Positions 41,403 through 52,407 of a stretch of DNA of 64,000 nucleotides are shown one piece after another. The stretch's first letter is position 1; each line of letters begins with the position of its first letter. Position numbers and translations under genes: made by a program. The notes under the pieces are model-generated. The model saw only the letters and a list, made by a program, of their open reading frames with translations. It had not been told where the DNA came from and made no database searches. The stretch spans positions 434,001 through 498,000 of the forward strand of contig JBCAMK010000008.1 of assembly GCA_038503065.1 (NCBI GenBank), given 5' to 3'. This DNA is from Paragyromitra xinjiangensis. Lineage: Eukaryota; Ascomycota; Pezizomycetes; Pezizales; Discinaceae.

Positions 41403-42572
41403 ATGGATTCCCTTCCCCGAGAAATACTCGACATAATCATAAAATTCATATCCTCCACCGAGAGGCCAACCTACACCTTCCGTAATCTTCAAGCAGCCAA
41501 CAAAGCTCTCCACCAGCTCTTTACTCCACTATCTTTCCCATCCATCACAGTAGAAAACACTCAGCAATCCGCCTCTAACTTTAAAAGCCTGCTAGAAAGC
41601 CCTCTCGCCGCGCATGTGAAGAAGCTCACCGTATATCAAAACAGGTCATTCAAAGAGCAGCATCCAAATAGTATGCCCTGAAACCTCCCGCTTTAGTACC
41701 CACCAAGAAGCTAAACTAGAGCTCTCAACACAACAGTAGGACACGAATCAACACTAGATTCCTCCCTCTCACTCTCACTCTCCTCCCTCCCCTCCCTCTC
41801 CTCCCTAACAGCCCTGACCCTCAAATTCTCCCACACCACCGACCCATTCCACCGCTCAATCAACACCACCTTCCAACACGCCGTCCTCTCCCTCTGTTCC
41901 ACCTCCCCGCTCCCTTCTCTCCGTTGCCTCTCAATAGACAATCTCTTGATCTCCCTCTTGCCAGCATCCTGGCCTACATCTGTCTCTAAGCTCGCCTCAG
42001 CACTAACCCAGGTCAACCTATCCACCAGTCGTCACCCACACGGCCCAGACAAATTCTTCGGGGAGGGACTCCTGCAGCGGCCCCTAGAGCCTGTGCGGGG
42101 TTCATTGATCTCATCGTTTATAAAGGATCCTAAGGAGACACTGAACCCCCTCCCGCCTACGCTCGGGTGGATGCGGTTTCCGAGACTGGAAAGGTTAGGG
42201 TTAAACAAGATTGTGTTTTCTCCGCATCAAGGGATCTTGGAGCTTATTCGAGAGCATTCGACGACGCTGCGGGTGCTAGTGCTGGTTGATTGTGTGGTTG
42301 ATTTTAGGCATGAAATCGACGAGGATGGGACCCCAACGCTGACACATAAGTTTGATTGGGCGGACATATGGAGGATTTTGGAGACGGAGATGACCAGTTT
42401 GGTGAAATTGAGAACGGCAGATTTGTTGACCGTGACAGAGTTTTTTGCGCATGGAGATCTCTACAGTACCTATATGTTGCCTAGTGATAAAGATCGAGAG
42501 GCATTGGAAAGTATCATGGGGGTGGTAGAGAAGAGAAAGAAGGCGGGGGAACTGGGGAAGCTGAGAGGGTAA
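41403..42572 (+). CDS. F-box protein (367 aa)
   Basis: Exons 41403-41670 and 41737-42572 encode 367 residues; the intron has a GTATGC donor and CAACAG acceptor. The N-terminus MDSLPREILDIIIKFI with later NLQAANKALHQLFTPLSF matches the fungal F-box plan, and a Leu-rich region (LPSLRCLSIDNLLISLLP, LERLGLNKIVFSPHQG) suggests irregular leucine-rich repeats. Such proteins bind Skp1 and recruit substrates to SCF ubiquitin ligases. The target is unknown. The last 100 residues include YMLPSDKDREALESIMGVV. Many fungal F-box genes of this kind are species-specific, so this may be a lineage paralog. Confidence 0.87.
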
Positions 42573-45011
42573 GTGCTGTATCCTGGGGCAGTTAAGCGGA
42601 TGCAAATGTAGAACTTATTCTAGAGAGTTACGGTAGAGAATCTAGCCACAGTTAGGGTTTTTAGCTTCTAGCGGGTCCTAGAGAAGAGTGAGAATAGAGT
42701 ATTGAGAGCAGTCTTGGATGGCTAGCAATTGATGACTACTTACTAGTATACCAAAGATCAGATGGTTTTCCAGTTTGATTGAACAGCCACCTCCAATACC
42801 TGCAGGATAAACCTCACAAACTGTCGTGAGCAAAGGTGTAAGGCCTCACATTACGGACTTAGACGCTAAGCGCTGAAGATCGTGATACATAGAGTAAATA
42901 CGCACAAAGTATCAGGTATGGAAGATGGAGAGAAATGCGAGAAACTTGAGACCTATATAACCCCAAGCATGATATGAAATACTGTCCCGTGGCAAAAGTA
43001 GCCTAAACCTCACCAACCATAGCTTTAATTTCCACGAAACACCATTCATCCCATTTGAAGTTCGGTCAAGCTCCAGCAGCCTTTCCCTCTCCTCTCCCTC
43101 CTAACTCTTCGGCAACTTCCCCAAATGATTAATTACCACCCATAGCCTGAGATCGTGGAGGTAAATGAAATCATCATCATCATTACATGATCGCGGACGT
43201 AGACCTAGTGTTCATGAAATATCACTCGTAAAAAGTACCAGCCTTTATGTTGGAGATGCTTCCTAATACGGGGCTTGGCCTTCGGAGTCGGAAATGATTG
43301 AGAGACAGGCACCCGAGCACACGGGCACTCGGGCACTCGGGCACCCGAGAGAGTATTTAGATAGGGGCCGTATGCCCACCTAGCAAGCAAGCAATCAAGC
43401 CTTCTGTTCCTCCCTGCGTGCTCCCAATATTACAACACTTTACACTCCTCAATGCGTGGGGTAAGCTGCGGAAGCGACACTGCGCAATTACGTCCCCGCG
43501 AGCTCAATACCAAATACTAGTATAAACCCCACCTCCCTCCCTCCCACACCGAACCGGCTGTTGAATATCCGGGCCAGCCGCAGGGCTGAACATATCAGAT
43601 GGAGTAAAAATAACGAAGCGAGTGCAGAATACTCTTCTATATGCAACAGCTCAGTTAATCATATGACATCCACTATATCACTCATCGGTGTACGCCTCCA
43701 AGCTGAAAGCAGCTTCCGAAAACACCCTGAATAGTTACTCGTCTAGATACCAAAGCCAACAGAATACCTAGAGCAAAAGGGGCACGTTAACAAACCCTAT
43801 GTGGGGTATAGCACCAAATAGCTACATGCGAAATAAATACCCCCAACTCAATCCGCCGAGTGATCCCCCATGACCCCACCATAAACCACCACTCACCGAT
43901 CACTCATCCAAATTCCAACCCCGACCCACCCTCCTCTCACCGCACACTCCAAATCAGCCTACACCGCACACCGCCCGGGTATACACCAAGAACTACCAGG
44001 AAGAAAAGGGCCCCCACCCCCTACTCCACAATACCCAAACCCATAGGGCTGCATTCAAAGCCAAGTCCAGAACCAACCTATCTACTCTACCCGCAATACC
44101 TTCCGTCCCAACACCAAATATAAAAAAAGAAAAAAGGAATAAGAGGGGTACCAAACCTCCCCCCCCCCCAAACTGCCGGTAATATGCAGTTTGCCGCTGT
44201 GGATAGATTGTTGGATCGAGATCAGAATAAAGCATAATTCGTAACTAACGCGCCTGGCTACTACCGACTACACCCCCCCCCAGCCCCACTCTTACCCCTC
44301 TCATTGGATAACTTTTTTCCACTTCTATGCCCATAGGCATCATGAAAACCCAACACGGGTAATAAATGGATTACACAAATAAGCCACCATCAGAAAAGAA
44401 AATAAAGGGATGAGGGGGGAAGAGAAAAAAAGCTTAAAAATGATAACTGATATCAAGAAGAATAATAGAACAGAACGCCGAGACCCACCCTCCCAAATAC
44501 CAGTCACCCCTCCCCTTCAGCTACTTCCTAAATAATGATATCTATCATACATTAAACGAACATGTCCTAAGGACTATTACCGTGCATTCCTGCACGCCAT
44601 TCAACGGATAACGGACGGATGCATTATCATCCGTCCGTAATTCCCACCTGTCCTGTTCATGGGTTACCAAAAACCCGCGAACCTGCCGCCTGCCAGCTAG
44701 CCTAACAGGTAGTACACAACTCTCCCGAGTTCGAGGATCGAAACTCCTCGAAAAGAATAATGGTATAACGCCAAGCCCACAAGCAAAAAAGCAAAAAACA
44801 AAAATACCAAATATTGTATAAGCCCCAACCCCCAGAATATACCTCACCCGCTTCACATTTGAAAATAAAGAAGCGAGGCGGAAAAGACAAAACTCCCGTG
44901 TCCAGAAAAGTTCTAAAAAAAAGCCCATTTTGATATCACCACAGAGAAAAAGAAAAATCGTGTCATCGAACTAAGCGCTCATCTATCCGAATGAATGTCT
45001 GGTAGATATTC
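42573..45011. other. gene-poor region, about 2.4 kb
   Basis: I see no supported gene. Part of this is the 3' flank of the F-box gene and of the cytochrome b5 gene. It contains a short CGGGCACT tandem repeat (43322-43345) and C-runs at about 44155-44170 and 44270-44282. Pro-rich frames at 43860-44123 arise from CCACC-type low complexity, and a minus-strand frame at 44545-44928 has no motif. Confidence 0.45.
43310..43350 (+). repeat. short tandem repeat, 8-bp CGGGCACT units
   Basis: Three near-exact copies of CGGGCACT lie at 43322-43345, with related ACCCGAGCAC before and GCACCCGAGA after. Because CCCGAG and CTCGGG alternate, the DNA can also fold on itself. It is not within a coding region. 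Confidence 0.6.
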
Positions 45012-46271
45012 TTAGTCCACTGAATCTAGTCCCGATTCCGATTCACTATTGGCAGCTGCAGCCTCTTCCTCGGATACGAATATGCCGATAAGACATTCCG
45101 AGAGCATACCATCTATGTTGACCCATGGATGTGTTGCGTTGAAGAGCTTAGTGCTGTCCTTTCCGGCGCCTCTGAGGAGATCCTTTTCACCACCAGGGTG
45201 GAACGGAAGGTAAGCCGTGACGTTGTATACACGGCCATTGAGGGCGATCCATATGTCTTCCGGCGCCTTCGAATGCTGGGCAAGAAGAGAAGGTGAAACC
45301 TTGATGAGATGAGAATGAGGCAGACCCTTAAAAGAAGAAGTAAGATTAGTTTACACCAATGATAAACCCAAAAGCGCAAGCATAAAACATACCCTCAAAT
45401 CAATACCAGACCGTTGCAACCTCGCCCAATCTAACGGTGAGTGACCCGGTTCCAGAATAACCTTCTTCCTGTTCTTTGACATCTCCGAGGGCACCGAACC
45501 CTTCGACTTGGGCAGCGTCAACCCATTCCCCGCGGCGACACCAGACGCACCGACGCCTGCAGCGACAAGTCTCGAGCGTGAGACACCATTAGGATTCTGT
45601 CTCAGCACCGACGCGGGAGAGGGAGGCGACGCAGCAGTTTGCGAGATAGTAGTGTAGCGGATATTCCCTTTCGGATTGCGACCGCGAATGGGGATGGGCG
45701 GGGGAGGCATGAACGAAGGTGCAGACTTGGCAGGCGAAGATGGTGATAACGATGTTTGGTTAGAGGGTCTCAACGAAGATATACCTCCAGACGTCCTCTG
45801 CGCGGAATTTAAGGATGGGAACGAGGGAACATAATCGTCGCCATCTTCGTCGTCGTCGTCGTTAACAACATTGATCTCAACGGTAGGTACAGATAGAGAT
45901 ATATGCGGTATGTCATCAATCTGGATCGTGGGGGCCACGGGAGATGCCTTTGGTGTGGTGTCTGGGGATGAAGTAGAACCGACTGGACGGGAAGGCTCAG
46001 GCGAGCATGAAGGGCGCTTGACAGCTGCGGACGCAACGGCTGTGGAGGATGAAGGTTGGAGGAGTGCCGACAGGAACGGCCACATCGGAAGAGACTGGGA
46101 AGTGCTGTTCCTGGCAGAGGAGCTTGAGACAGAGGCAGAGGCGGAGCCAGTACCACTGATGCCCCTACTCTTGGTGGTGCTCCTCGAGCCAGTGACCTCC
46201 TCGGACAAGAGCAAGCGCCGGTAAATAAGATAGGAAAGGAACACGATGATGAGCGACAGGCCGAGGATCAT
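45012..46271 (-). CDS. membrane-anchored cytochrome b5-domain protein (397 aa)
   Basis: Exons 46271-45393 and 45326-45012 encode 397 residues. The N-terminal helix MILGLSLIIVFLSYLIY followed by RR is a likely signal anchor. Residues 30-285 are Ser/Pro/Asp-rich and look disordered, with an acidic stretch (NDDDDEDGDD). The C-terminal domain begins around residue 290, runs through IWIALNGRVYNVTAYLPFHPGG and contains a THPWV segment; HPGG supplies the first heme ligand and the His of THPW the second. This resembles fungal Irc21-like cytochrome b5 proteins. Electron transfer to an ER enzyme is likely, but the partner is unknown. The gene is divergent from uS8m across a 704-bp region. Confidence 0.88.
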
Positions 46272-46975
46272 CGGGGACTAGCAGAAAGGGCAAAAAGTGG
46301 AACGAGGTTATGGACAAGGCAAGGCACGAGAGCCCTAAGGGGAAGGGAAAGTGGAGTGAGGAAGATATAAAATCGTACGATTTTAATATTTATTTATTTT
46401 GTGGTGCAGCGGGGATGTTTTTTTTTTGGGGGGGTGGAGGGAGGGGGGTGTGGAGGAGGAGAAGGGTTTGGGTTTGGGGTGAGTGGAGGTGCACACACAC
46501 ATACACTACACTCTGTCCTCGATAGGGAGGGAGACGATGGGGGGGGATTGGGACAGGCAGATTGGAGAAACTGCGGATCCGGATGCCTATGTTGGGCTGG
46601 CTGTCCGTTTCAATGGGAGGAGAGTCTTCCTTCTTCCTTTCTTCCTTTCCTTCTCGTCCGGTTTTCCTCCTAAGGGTTTTCATCCATCCACAAACCCTAA
46701 CCCTGGTCCTCTCCTGCATCCTGCGCTTACCCAATCATCCCCTTAGTCATGCTTCTCTTTTTCTGAGAGCCTCCCCGCCAAGCCCCTCGTGATCCTCGAC
46801 ATCAAGAGAGCGAAAGAATCAACCCAACACTCCGTGCAGGCCAATTGAGCCAACCGACGGCTGTCCCTATCTAGTTCCGTAACTCCCCCCCTCCCTCCAC
46901 ATTTACTCTTTATCCCCAATCTCACTCAACCTCTAACCCCCGTTTTTAGATTTGTCTACTACCCCCACCCCCACC
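46272..46975. promoter_or_regulatory. bidirectional promoter region between cytochrome b5 and uS8m genes
   Basis: The two divergent start codons are 704 bp apart. The region contains a G-rich stretch (46428-46470), a run of CACACA, and a telomere-like AAACCCTAACCCT box at 46692-46704. TTAGGG-type boxes of this kind bind Tbf1-type proteins and are common before ribosomal protein genes of many fungi. No coding frame here is supported. Confidence 0.45.
46692..46704 (+). promoter_or_regulatory. telo-box (AAACCCTAACCCT)
   Basis: This site lies 272 bp upstream of the uS8m start and 421 bp upstream of the cytochrome b5 start. It is two telomere units in direct order. A Tbf1-like regulatory role is inferred from ribosomal gene promoters in other fungi. 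Confidence 0.4.
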
Positions 46976-47443
46976 ATGGTCCTCCGTAACCTCTCGTACG
47001 TCTGCTCGCATCTCCAAAACGCCTCCAAGGCACGCCTCGCTGTCACTTCTATCCCCTTCACCAAGCTCAACCTTGCCATCATGCTCGGTCTGCAAGACCA
47101 GGGCTTCATCTCGTCTGTCACCCGCGGGAACACCGCCGGACCCGATACAGAGTACACACCGACAACACAGGAGAATGTATCCACCCGACGACTATGGCTG
47201 GGACTAAAGTACTACGATAACGAGCCAGTGCTCTCGAAGATGTCGCTGGTGTCGAAGCCGAAAAAAAGGGTATGGATGGGTGTGCTAGGGCTGAAAAATC
47301 TAGCGGGTGGGAAGGAATATGACTATGTTAAGCCGATGCAGCCGGGGGAGTGTGTATTCCTGTCTAGTGATAAAGGCGTGTTTGAGCTGCGTGAAGCGGT
47401 GGAGAGGCAGATTGGTGGACAGCTGCTATGTCGGGTGCGTTGA
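46976..47443 (+). CDS. MRPS8: mitochondrial ribosomal protein uS8m (155 aa)
   Basis: A single exon runs from ATG 46976 to TGA 47441-47443, giving 155 residues. The opening VLRNLSYVCSHLQNASKARL and the motifs FTKLNLAIMLGLQDQGFISSVTRG match fungal uS8m. The later GLKYYDNEPVLSKMSLVSKPKKRVW is the second-domain part of S8, although the GTSTS-like end of the bacterial protein is replaced by SDKGVFELREAVERQIGGQLLCRV. uS8 binds the central domain of the small-subunit rRNA. An upstream TTG-started extension (46952) is not used because the ATG lies in a good ACCATGG context. The gene lacks introns, unlike its neighbours. Confidence 0.95.
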   Translation: MVLRNLSYVCSHLQNASKARLAVTSIPFTKLNLAIMLGLQDQGFISSVTRGNTAGPDTEYTPTTQENVSTRRLWLGLKYYDNEPVLSKMSLVSKPKKRVWMGVLGLKNLAGGKEYDYVKPMQPGECVFLSSDKGVFELREAVERQIGGQLLCRVR

Positions 47444-48666
47444 GCTGGTGGGGGTTGGCGGGGGCGCGTAAGACTGGGTTGTCTATATGTGTGTTTCTTT
47501 CGCAGTTGTATGGAGTACGGTGAAGGCGGTTGTGTGCATGTATACCATTTCAGTGTGTACTTCAGTCGTTGGTGGTATGATGTGCTGCATGTCCTTTACT
47601 CGGAATCTCTGGCTTTCTTGTAGATTATTTTTGGCCTGAGAGTCGTGTTTAAAGATCTCGTTTTTTTCTCCATTCACTGGGTATGTAACAGGGGGATCCT
47701 GGGGAAGAAGTAAGATGGAGGGGTAGTGGGATGTTAAGCTTTGGAGCAGGCTCGTTCCCATCCCCTACTGCCTATGGCTGCTGCGCACCGTATGGCAAGC
47801 TACGTGTATGGGGCTGGGTACAAGACTAGCTTTGGAGACACCATTGAAAAGCTTATTTACGCATCTTGTTGGTATGATACCACCAATTACTCTTTTATCT
47901 AGCTTGGTTCCAGCCCGATAGCACAGTCCCACTTTATCCATACCCGTCTTTCCGTAACCAGCCGGGTTTGTGGCACTCTTTACCGTTATCAGGCCAACCC
48001 TAAGGTTAAGAAATTACAATCATAACCCATCACTCGCAGTCTCACATCGTCGCGTGGAGGGAAATGATTAATGTCTGGTCTTGACTCAACTACTAATGTA
48101 GCCAAACGGCGTGAGGTGACCCCAGCTTCTTATTTTATCCGCCTGAGCACAAACAAATAGAAACCCCTCCTCGATGACACTACTCCCTGCTTGCCTCCCA
48201 AGTATAGCACACGGTATCAGGATACTCTTACTGTTAGTAAAGGGGAGGATCAATAGCAACATGGACGGAGCCCTGGGTGGGCATCTTCTATACTCCTATT
48301 TATCCTTGGGTGAGGTGTTGTTGAACGTGTAATGGCTTGTAGGTTGTGAACTAGAAGGGTACTAATAGTAACGGAGACCTAAAAGATCATGAGAGGAATA
48401 GTTGAATTCTTATTCTAGTCCAAACCTTCCAATTGCGAGTCACTCATACCACAGACCACAGATAAATAAAACCCGACAAACACGGGCGTGGGTACCTCAA
48501 GAACAAGTCACCATAAAATAAAGGTCCTGAAATACAAAATAGACGCCTCCACATAAACAAAAGAAAGAAAGAAAAATACCGAACTCCTCCCACCAGAGAG
48601 CCGCATGGATTTTCCTGCCTCTCACTCACCAAATTGTGCCAGTCAACTGACAAAGGTAATACCTGC
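47444..48666. other. convergent intergenic, about 1.2 kb
   Basis: Between convergent 3' ends of uS8m and RdRP. No supported gene or repeat. Short frames on both strands (47483-47761, 48444-48653) are without motif. Confidence 0.45.
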
Positions 48667-51600
48667 TCAATCCCGCCTTCTTCTCCCCGCGTGTCGTACC
48701 TCCTTCTGTATCTTATCCATTTCCGTCAATACCACGCTTGCCACAACCCATGCAAAGCTCTGCAATCCATTCTGTGGTCCTTGGGCGTCTCTATCCGCTC
48801 TGCATAGATACAAACAGCCCATTCCTACAGCCAATGTGTCCTCCCTGCTTTCACCCTTGATGGACTCGATTATTGATGAGGTGAGTCTTTCGAACTCCTC
48901 CTTCATCGCAACAGACGCATCCTTTTGACGTCTCGTTTGCTTTTCTCTACCGACAATGCAACCGATGAAGATTTCGACCTCGCTGATTTTGGATTTCCAG
49001 GGCGTATCAGAGTACGAACGCATCATGCCCAGGACGTGTTTTTCGTAGCTATTTTGATGTCCTGTTAGCTACACTGAGCTCAATAGGTGGAAATGATAGT
49101 CCTTACCTGTCCTTGATATTCTTCGCCTCATCCAGTCGACTCTCGCTATACCACTCACAGGTCTCTGGTATCCCATTCTCCAAATAATTCCAAACCCCGT
49201 CAAGAACACTCACGCTTCCCCGAACACGCTTAACCTCTGCTTTCAGTTCACTCAAGAACTTCTTTTCGTCAATAGCACGGTAAAGCTGTCCGAGAATCTT
49301 CTCAGACTCGTAGTACCTTATGCTATCGTCGTCGTCGTCGTCGTCATCGTTGTTTCTCTCTATTTCCTCGAGTATGCTCTCCTTCTCGATGATCATGCGT
49401 GGACCCGGAGCCAAAAAGTCAGGTCGGATAGGCGAGCAGCGAGGTAATTTACTCTTATCAACTTTGATACCGGTCTTTGGGAAATCGACGGCTGTTGAAG
49501 CCATTTCTGCAAGCATAAGACAATGAGGATGATTCACGCCTGCAGTCATCTGGTCGGCGATGGTAAGATGGCGGATGCTGATGAGCCCCAGGATGTTATT
49601 CTGCATGAAGTCAAGGAAGAAATCGACAATATCCTCGGATCGGACTGAACGGCCGAGATCTTGCGGAGCAACACGAGGGTATTCGGCTGGGTTGTAGAGT
49701 CTACTTAGTGTGAAGCGGGGGTCGTAGACAATACTATATAGATCTTATAAAATGTCAGCTTGAATGGGATAGAGAAATGTGTGAGGTTCTTACCACCGTC
49801 TAGATCTCCGCCTGATAACATGCTAGGTAAATCGCGGGTTCCTTTTTGTGAGAATACAACGCAATTCTTCAACGCTCTGAGAGGGGAGTCCTCGGGTATC
49901 CTTGTATCCGGTACTGCTATGGCCATCTGGGCATCCCCAGGATGGTGGATCGGTGATCGCGTTATCAGGACATTTCCCGTCACCAAACCTCGTTCTCCAT
50001 CGTTCCATTGATACGGGCAATAGATCTCCCCTTCCTCAAGGATCCCCGTTTCGTCAACGATACCCATGAGGTTTACTGCTTGAGGGACTGGGATCCTCGC
50101 TTTGTGCTTAAGGTCCCGTAAGGCCGTCAAGAGTGTAAGTTCTAAAACCCGCTCCAGAAACGTATCGTCTCTAAAGTTCAAACCTATATTATAGAGGACC
50201 TCGATCATCCACGGAAATCTTAGGGGCCCGGAAGCGATCCTTTGTCGTTTCAAGAAATTCGCCGCGAACGCCGCAGATTTCGTTGAATCACGAAGTTCAT
50301 TAACAGCATCCTGCTGGAGATCGATGAAGGTCTGGTCTGCGACTCCAAGGTCCTCAAGGACCTTAATCAAAGGCCTATTCAGAACCATCGGGAGCCACTT
50401 GGCAATGGAACATATCTCAATATTTCGATCGACGCAGCCCCGGAATTTGATCATTGAGTCTCTCAAACACAATTTACTCCCCTCAAGACGGGTGTCAAGG
50501 GAAACTACACCTTTTGCGCCAGCGAAGCGGATTTGGATCACAGTAGGATTGATTTTGTATTTCTTTTCGGACATGGCCCAGATGTGCTCCAACATGTCTT
50601 TTGAAATTGTACCAACGCCATCGCTGAAGTTACGGCTACCTCTTTTGATGTCTGGGATTTCGATCTCGGCGTGTTCAGGCACATCGATAGAGCTGACGGT
50701 ATCGCTGAAGGCTTGTCCAATACGGGCTGCACACCGGCCGGGACAAGTGATTTCTGAGAAGTCCCCAAGCCTGGAGATAACTTTTGCCGAATCCAACGTT
50801 TCACCATTGAACACGAACGGCGCCATAAACCAGCAACTCTGCGAGCGGAGAGAAGAGCTGGAGAAGCCCAAAAACTGAAATGATCTGCCAGCGATAACGA
50901 GTTGGTGATGAGGTGACAGGTAGTTGCGGTATTGGCCATCGTAAATTGGACGCTGGCTGACTCGGGGCTCGAACGTCATTTGATCACCGTCTTCGTCGCA
51001 GAATATCACTCTCAAAAAGAACTCGTGATGGTCTGGGTACTTCCTCAGAACCCGATTCAGCATTTCCAATTTCGGACCGTAGAAATAGCATCCTGCCGGA
51101 GTGATCGATGCGTGGTAAACGTTAGTCATGCCAGCTTCGCTTCTACTCGTCTCCATTATTCCCGGGATGCGTGAAGGCTCGCGGAAAACCCCTTCGACGC
51201 AGGAATTCAGTATATTAAGGAGTGACTCGTCCGACAATGCATGAAGTTCACCCATTGGGTCGGCCTGAGGTATCTCATTTAGGAAAGCCTCCATTATGGC
51301 AGCAGTTGTGGTAGTCCCAAACTCGCTGGCAAGACTCGATATATGAGGAAGTAGTCGCATGATAACGTACGGCGGGAGAATCCCATTGGCAAAGAGGGCG
51401 TGGATTTGGAATGCGATAGGAAATTTAAAATCCCTCTGCATCTTCGCGGCGAGTTCACAGAAAGACTCTTCGAACTGGATTCGGCGTGTGCTTAAGGAAA
51501 TTCGCTGCGGCACTACCTCTGGAATACCATTCTCCCCACCCAGCCGCACGATCATGCTAAGATCGAAGATCTCTTTAAGTTGGAGTCGGTATACGAATGC

Positions 51601-52407
51601 AAAGGGCGCAAAGCATCCGTGGTCTTGGTCCAGACTCGATACCCTTTCCCAATTCATCTTTCCACTCCCATCACCAAAATCTTTAAGGAGTTGTCCCAAA
51701 AGGTCGGACAGATCCGAACCGTTTCGTGTATTGCCTGAAGCGATATTGTGATACATCTTGGGCGCTCTCCCAAGCGTGAAGATGACCTCGCCGACCTGTT
51801 CGTGGTCTGATACAATGATAGAGGATGCTACTGTTGGATATGTTATTAAGATCTTCTTACTCTTCCGTACGCCCGCCTCAGTACTCGAGAAATCAATCTG
51901 GGCTTCCCGAGATCTGAACCATAGAGCGCCATTCGACACCTTGCATGAGTAGTACGACTCGAAAATCGGCACACTCTGCGCCTCCGTGGACCAGACGCCG
52001 CATTCGATTAGGTCAATCTCGAATATCTTCTTCTGCTGCCTCGAGATCAAAGGCTGGGACTTTTGTGATCGTCTCGTGTGTATTTCTTGCTGTTCCCTGA
52101 GAAGGCTCTGAACTAGGTGTTGGTCAAGGGGCCTATCGCTATATCTGAAAAAGATCCGGCGGGAGAGAACATTTATCGGGTTCAGAGGTCGGCCGCCGAT
52201 TCTATCCCCGAAGAAAGCAAGGAATTTTTGACCAGCCTCCACAGTCGGTAACGTCAAGACTCCATTTGCGAATGCCTTTTTTTTGGAACGACTAAATATT
52301 TGTATAGAATATGCTAATACACCGACGGAATTGACATGAGGTTCGAGAGCTTTCTTTAGCTCTTTGCTGGTGGCATGAGGAGGGATATTACTGATGAAAA
52401 TATCCAT
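48667..52407 (-). CDS. RNA-dependent RNA polymerase of the RNA-silencing (RDR/QDE-1) superfamily, 1210 aa
   Basis: Exons 52407-49794, 49743-49107 and 49048-48667 give 1210 residues. The N-terminus (MDIFISNIPPHATSKELKKAL, then GVLTLPTVEAGQKF) looks like a degenerate RRM. The central region has RDR landmarks: a GVGTIS-like block (residues near 590), the LDTRLEG and ALRDLKHKARIPVPQAVNLMGIVDETG segment, and the catalytic loop SGGDLDGD, whose DLDGD (868-872) provides the metal-binding aspartates. The last Asp is completed across intron 1. Flanking LYSIVYDPR fits the family. The C-terminal helical domain is complete. Such enzymes make double-stranded RNA for quelling or related silencing in the nucleus and cytoplasm. 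All catalytic Asp appear intact. Confidence 0.96.

Noticed and set aside
43860..44123. Pro/Ser-rich plus-strand frame
   Set aside because: Produced by CCACC low-complexity DNA; no start context or downstream exon.
44545..44928. Minus-strand frame of 127 codons
   Set aside because: Lies in gene-poor DNA without motif; hydrophobic bias comes from T-rich complement sequence.
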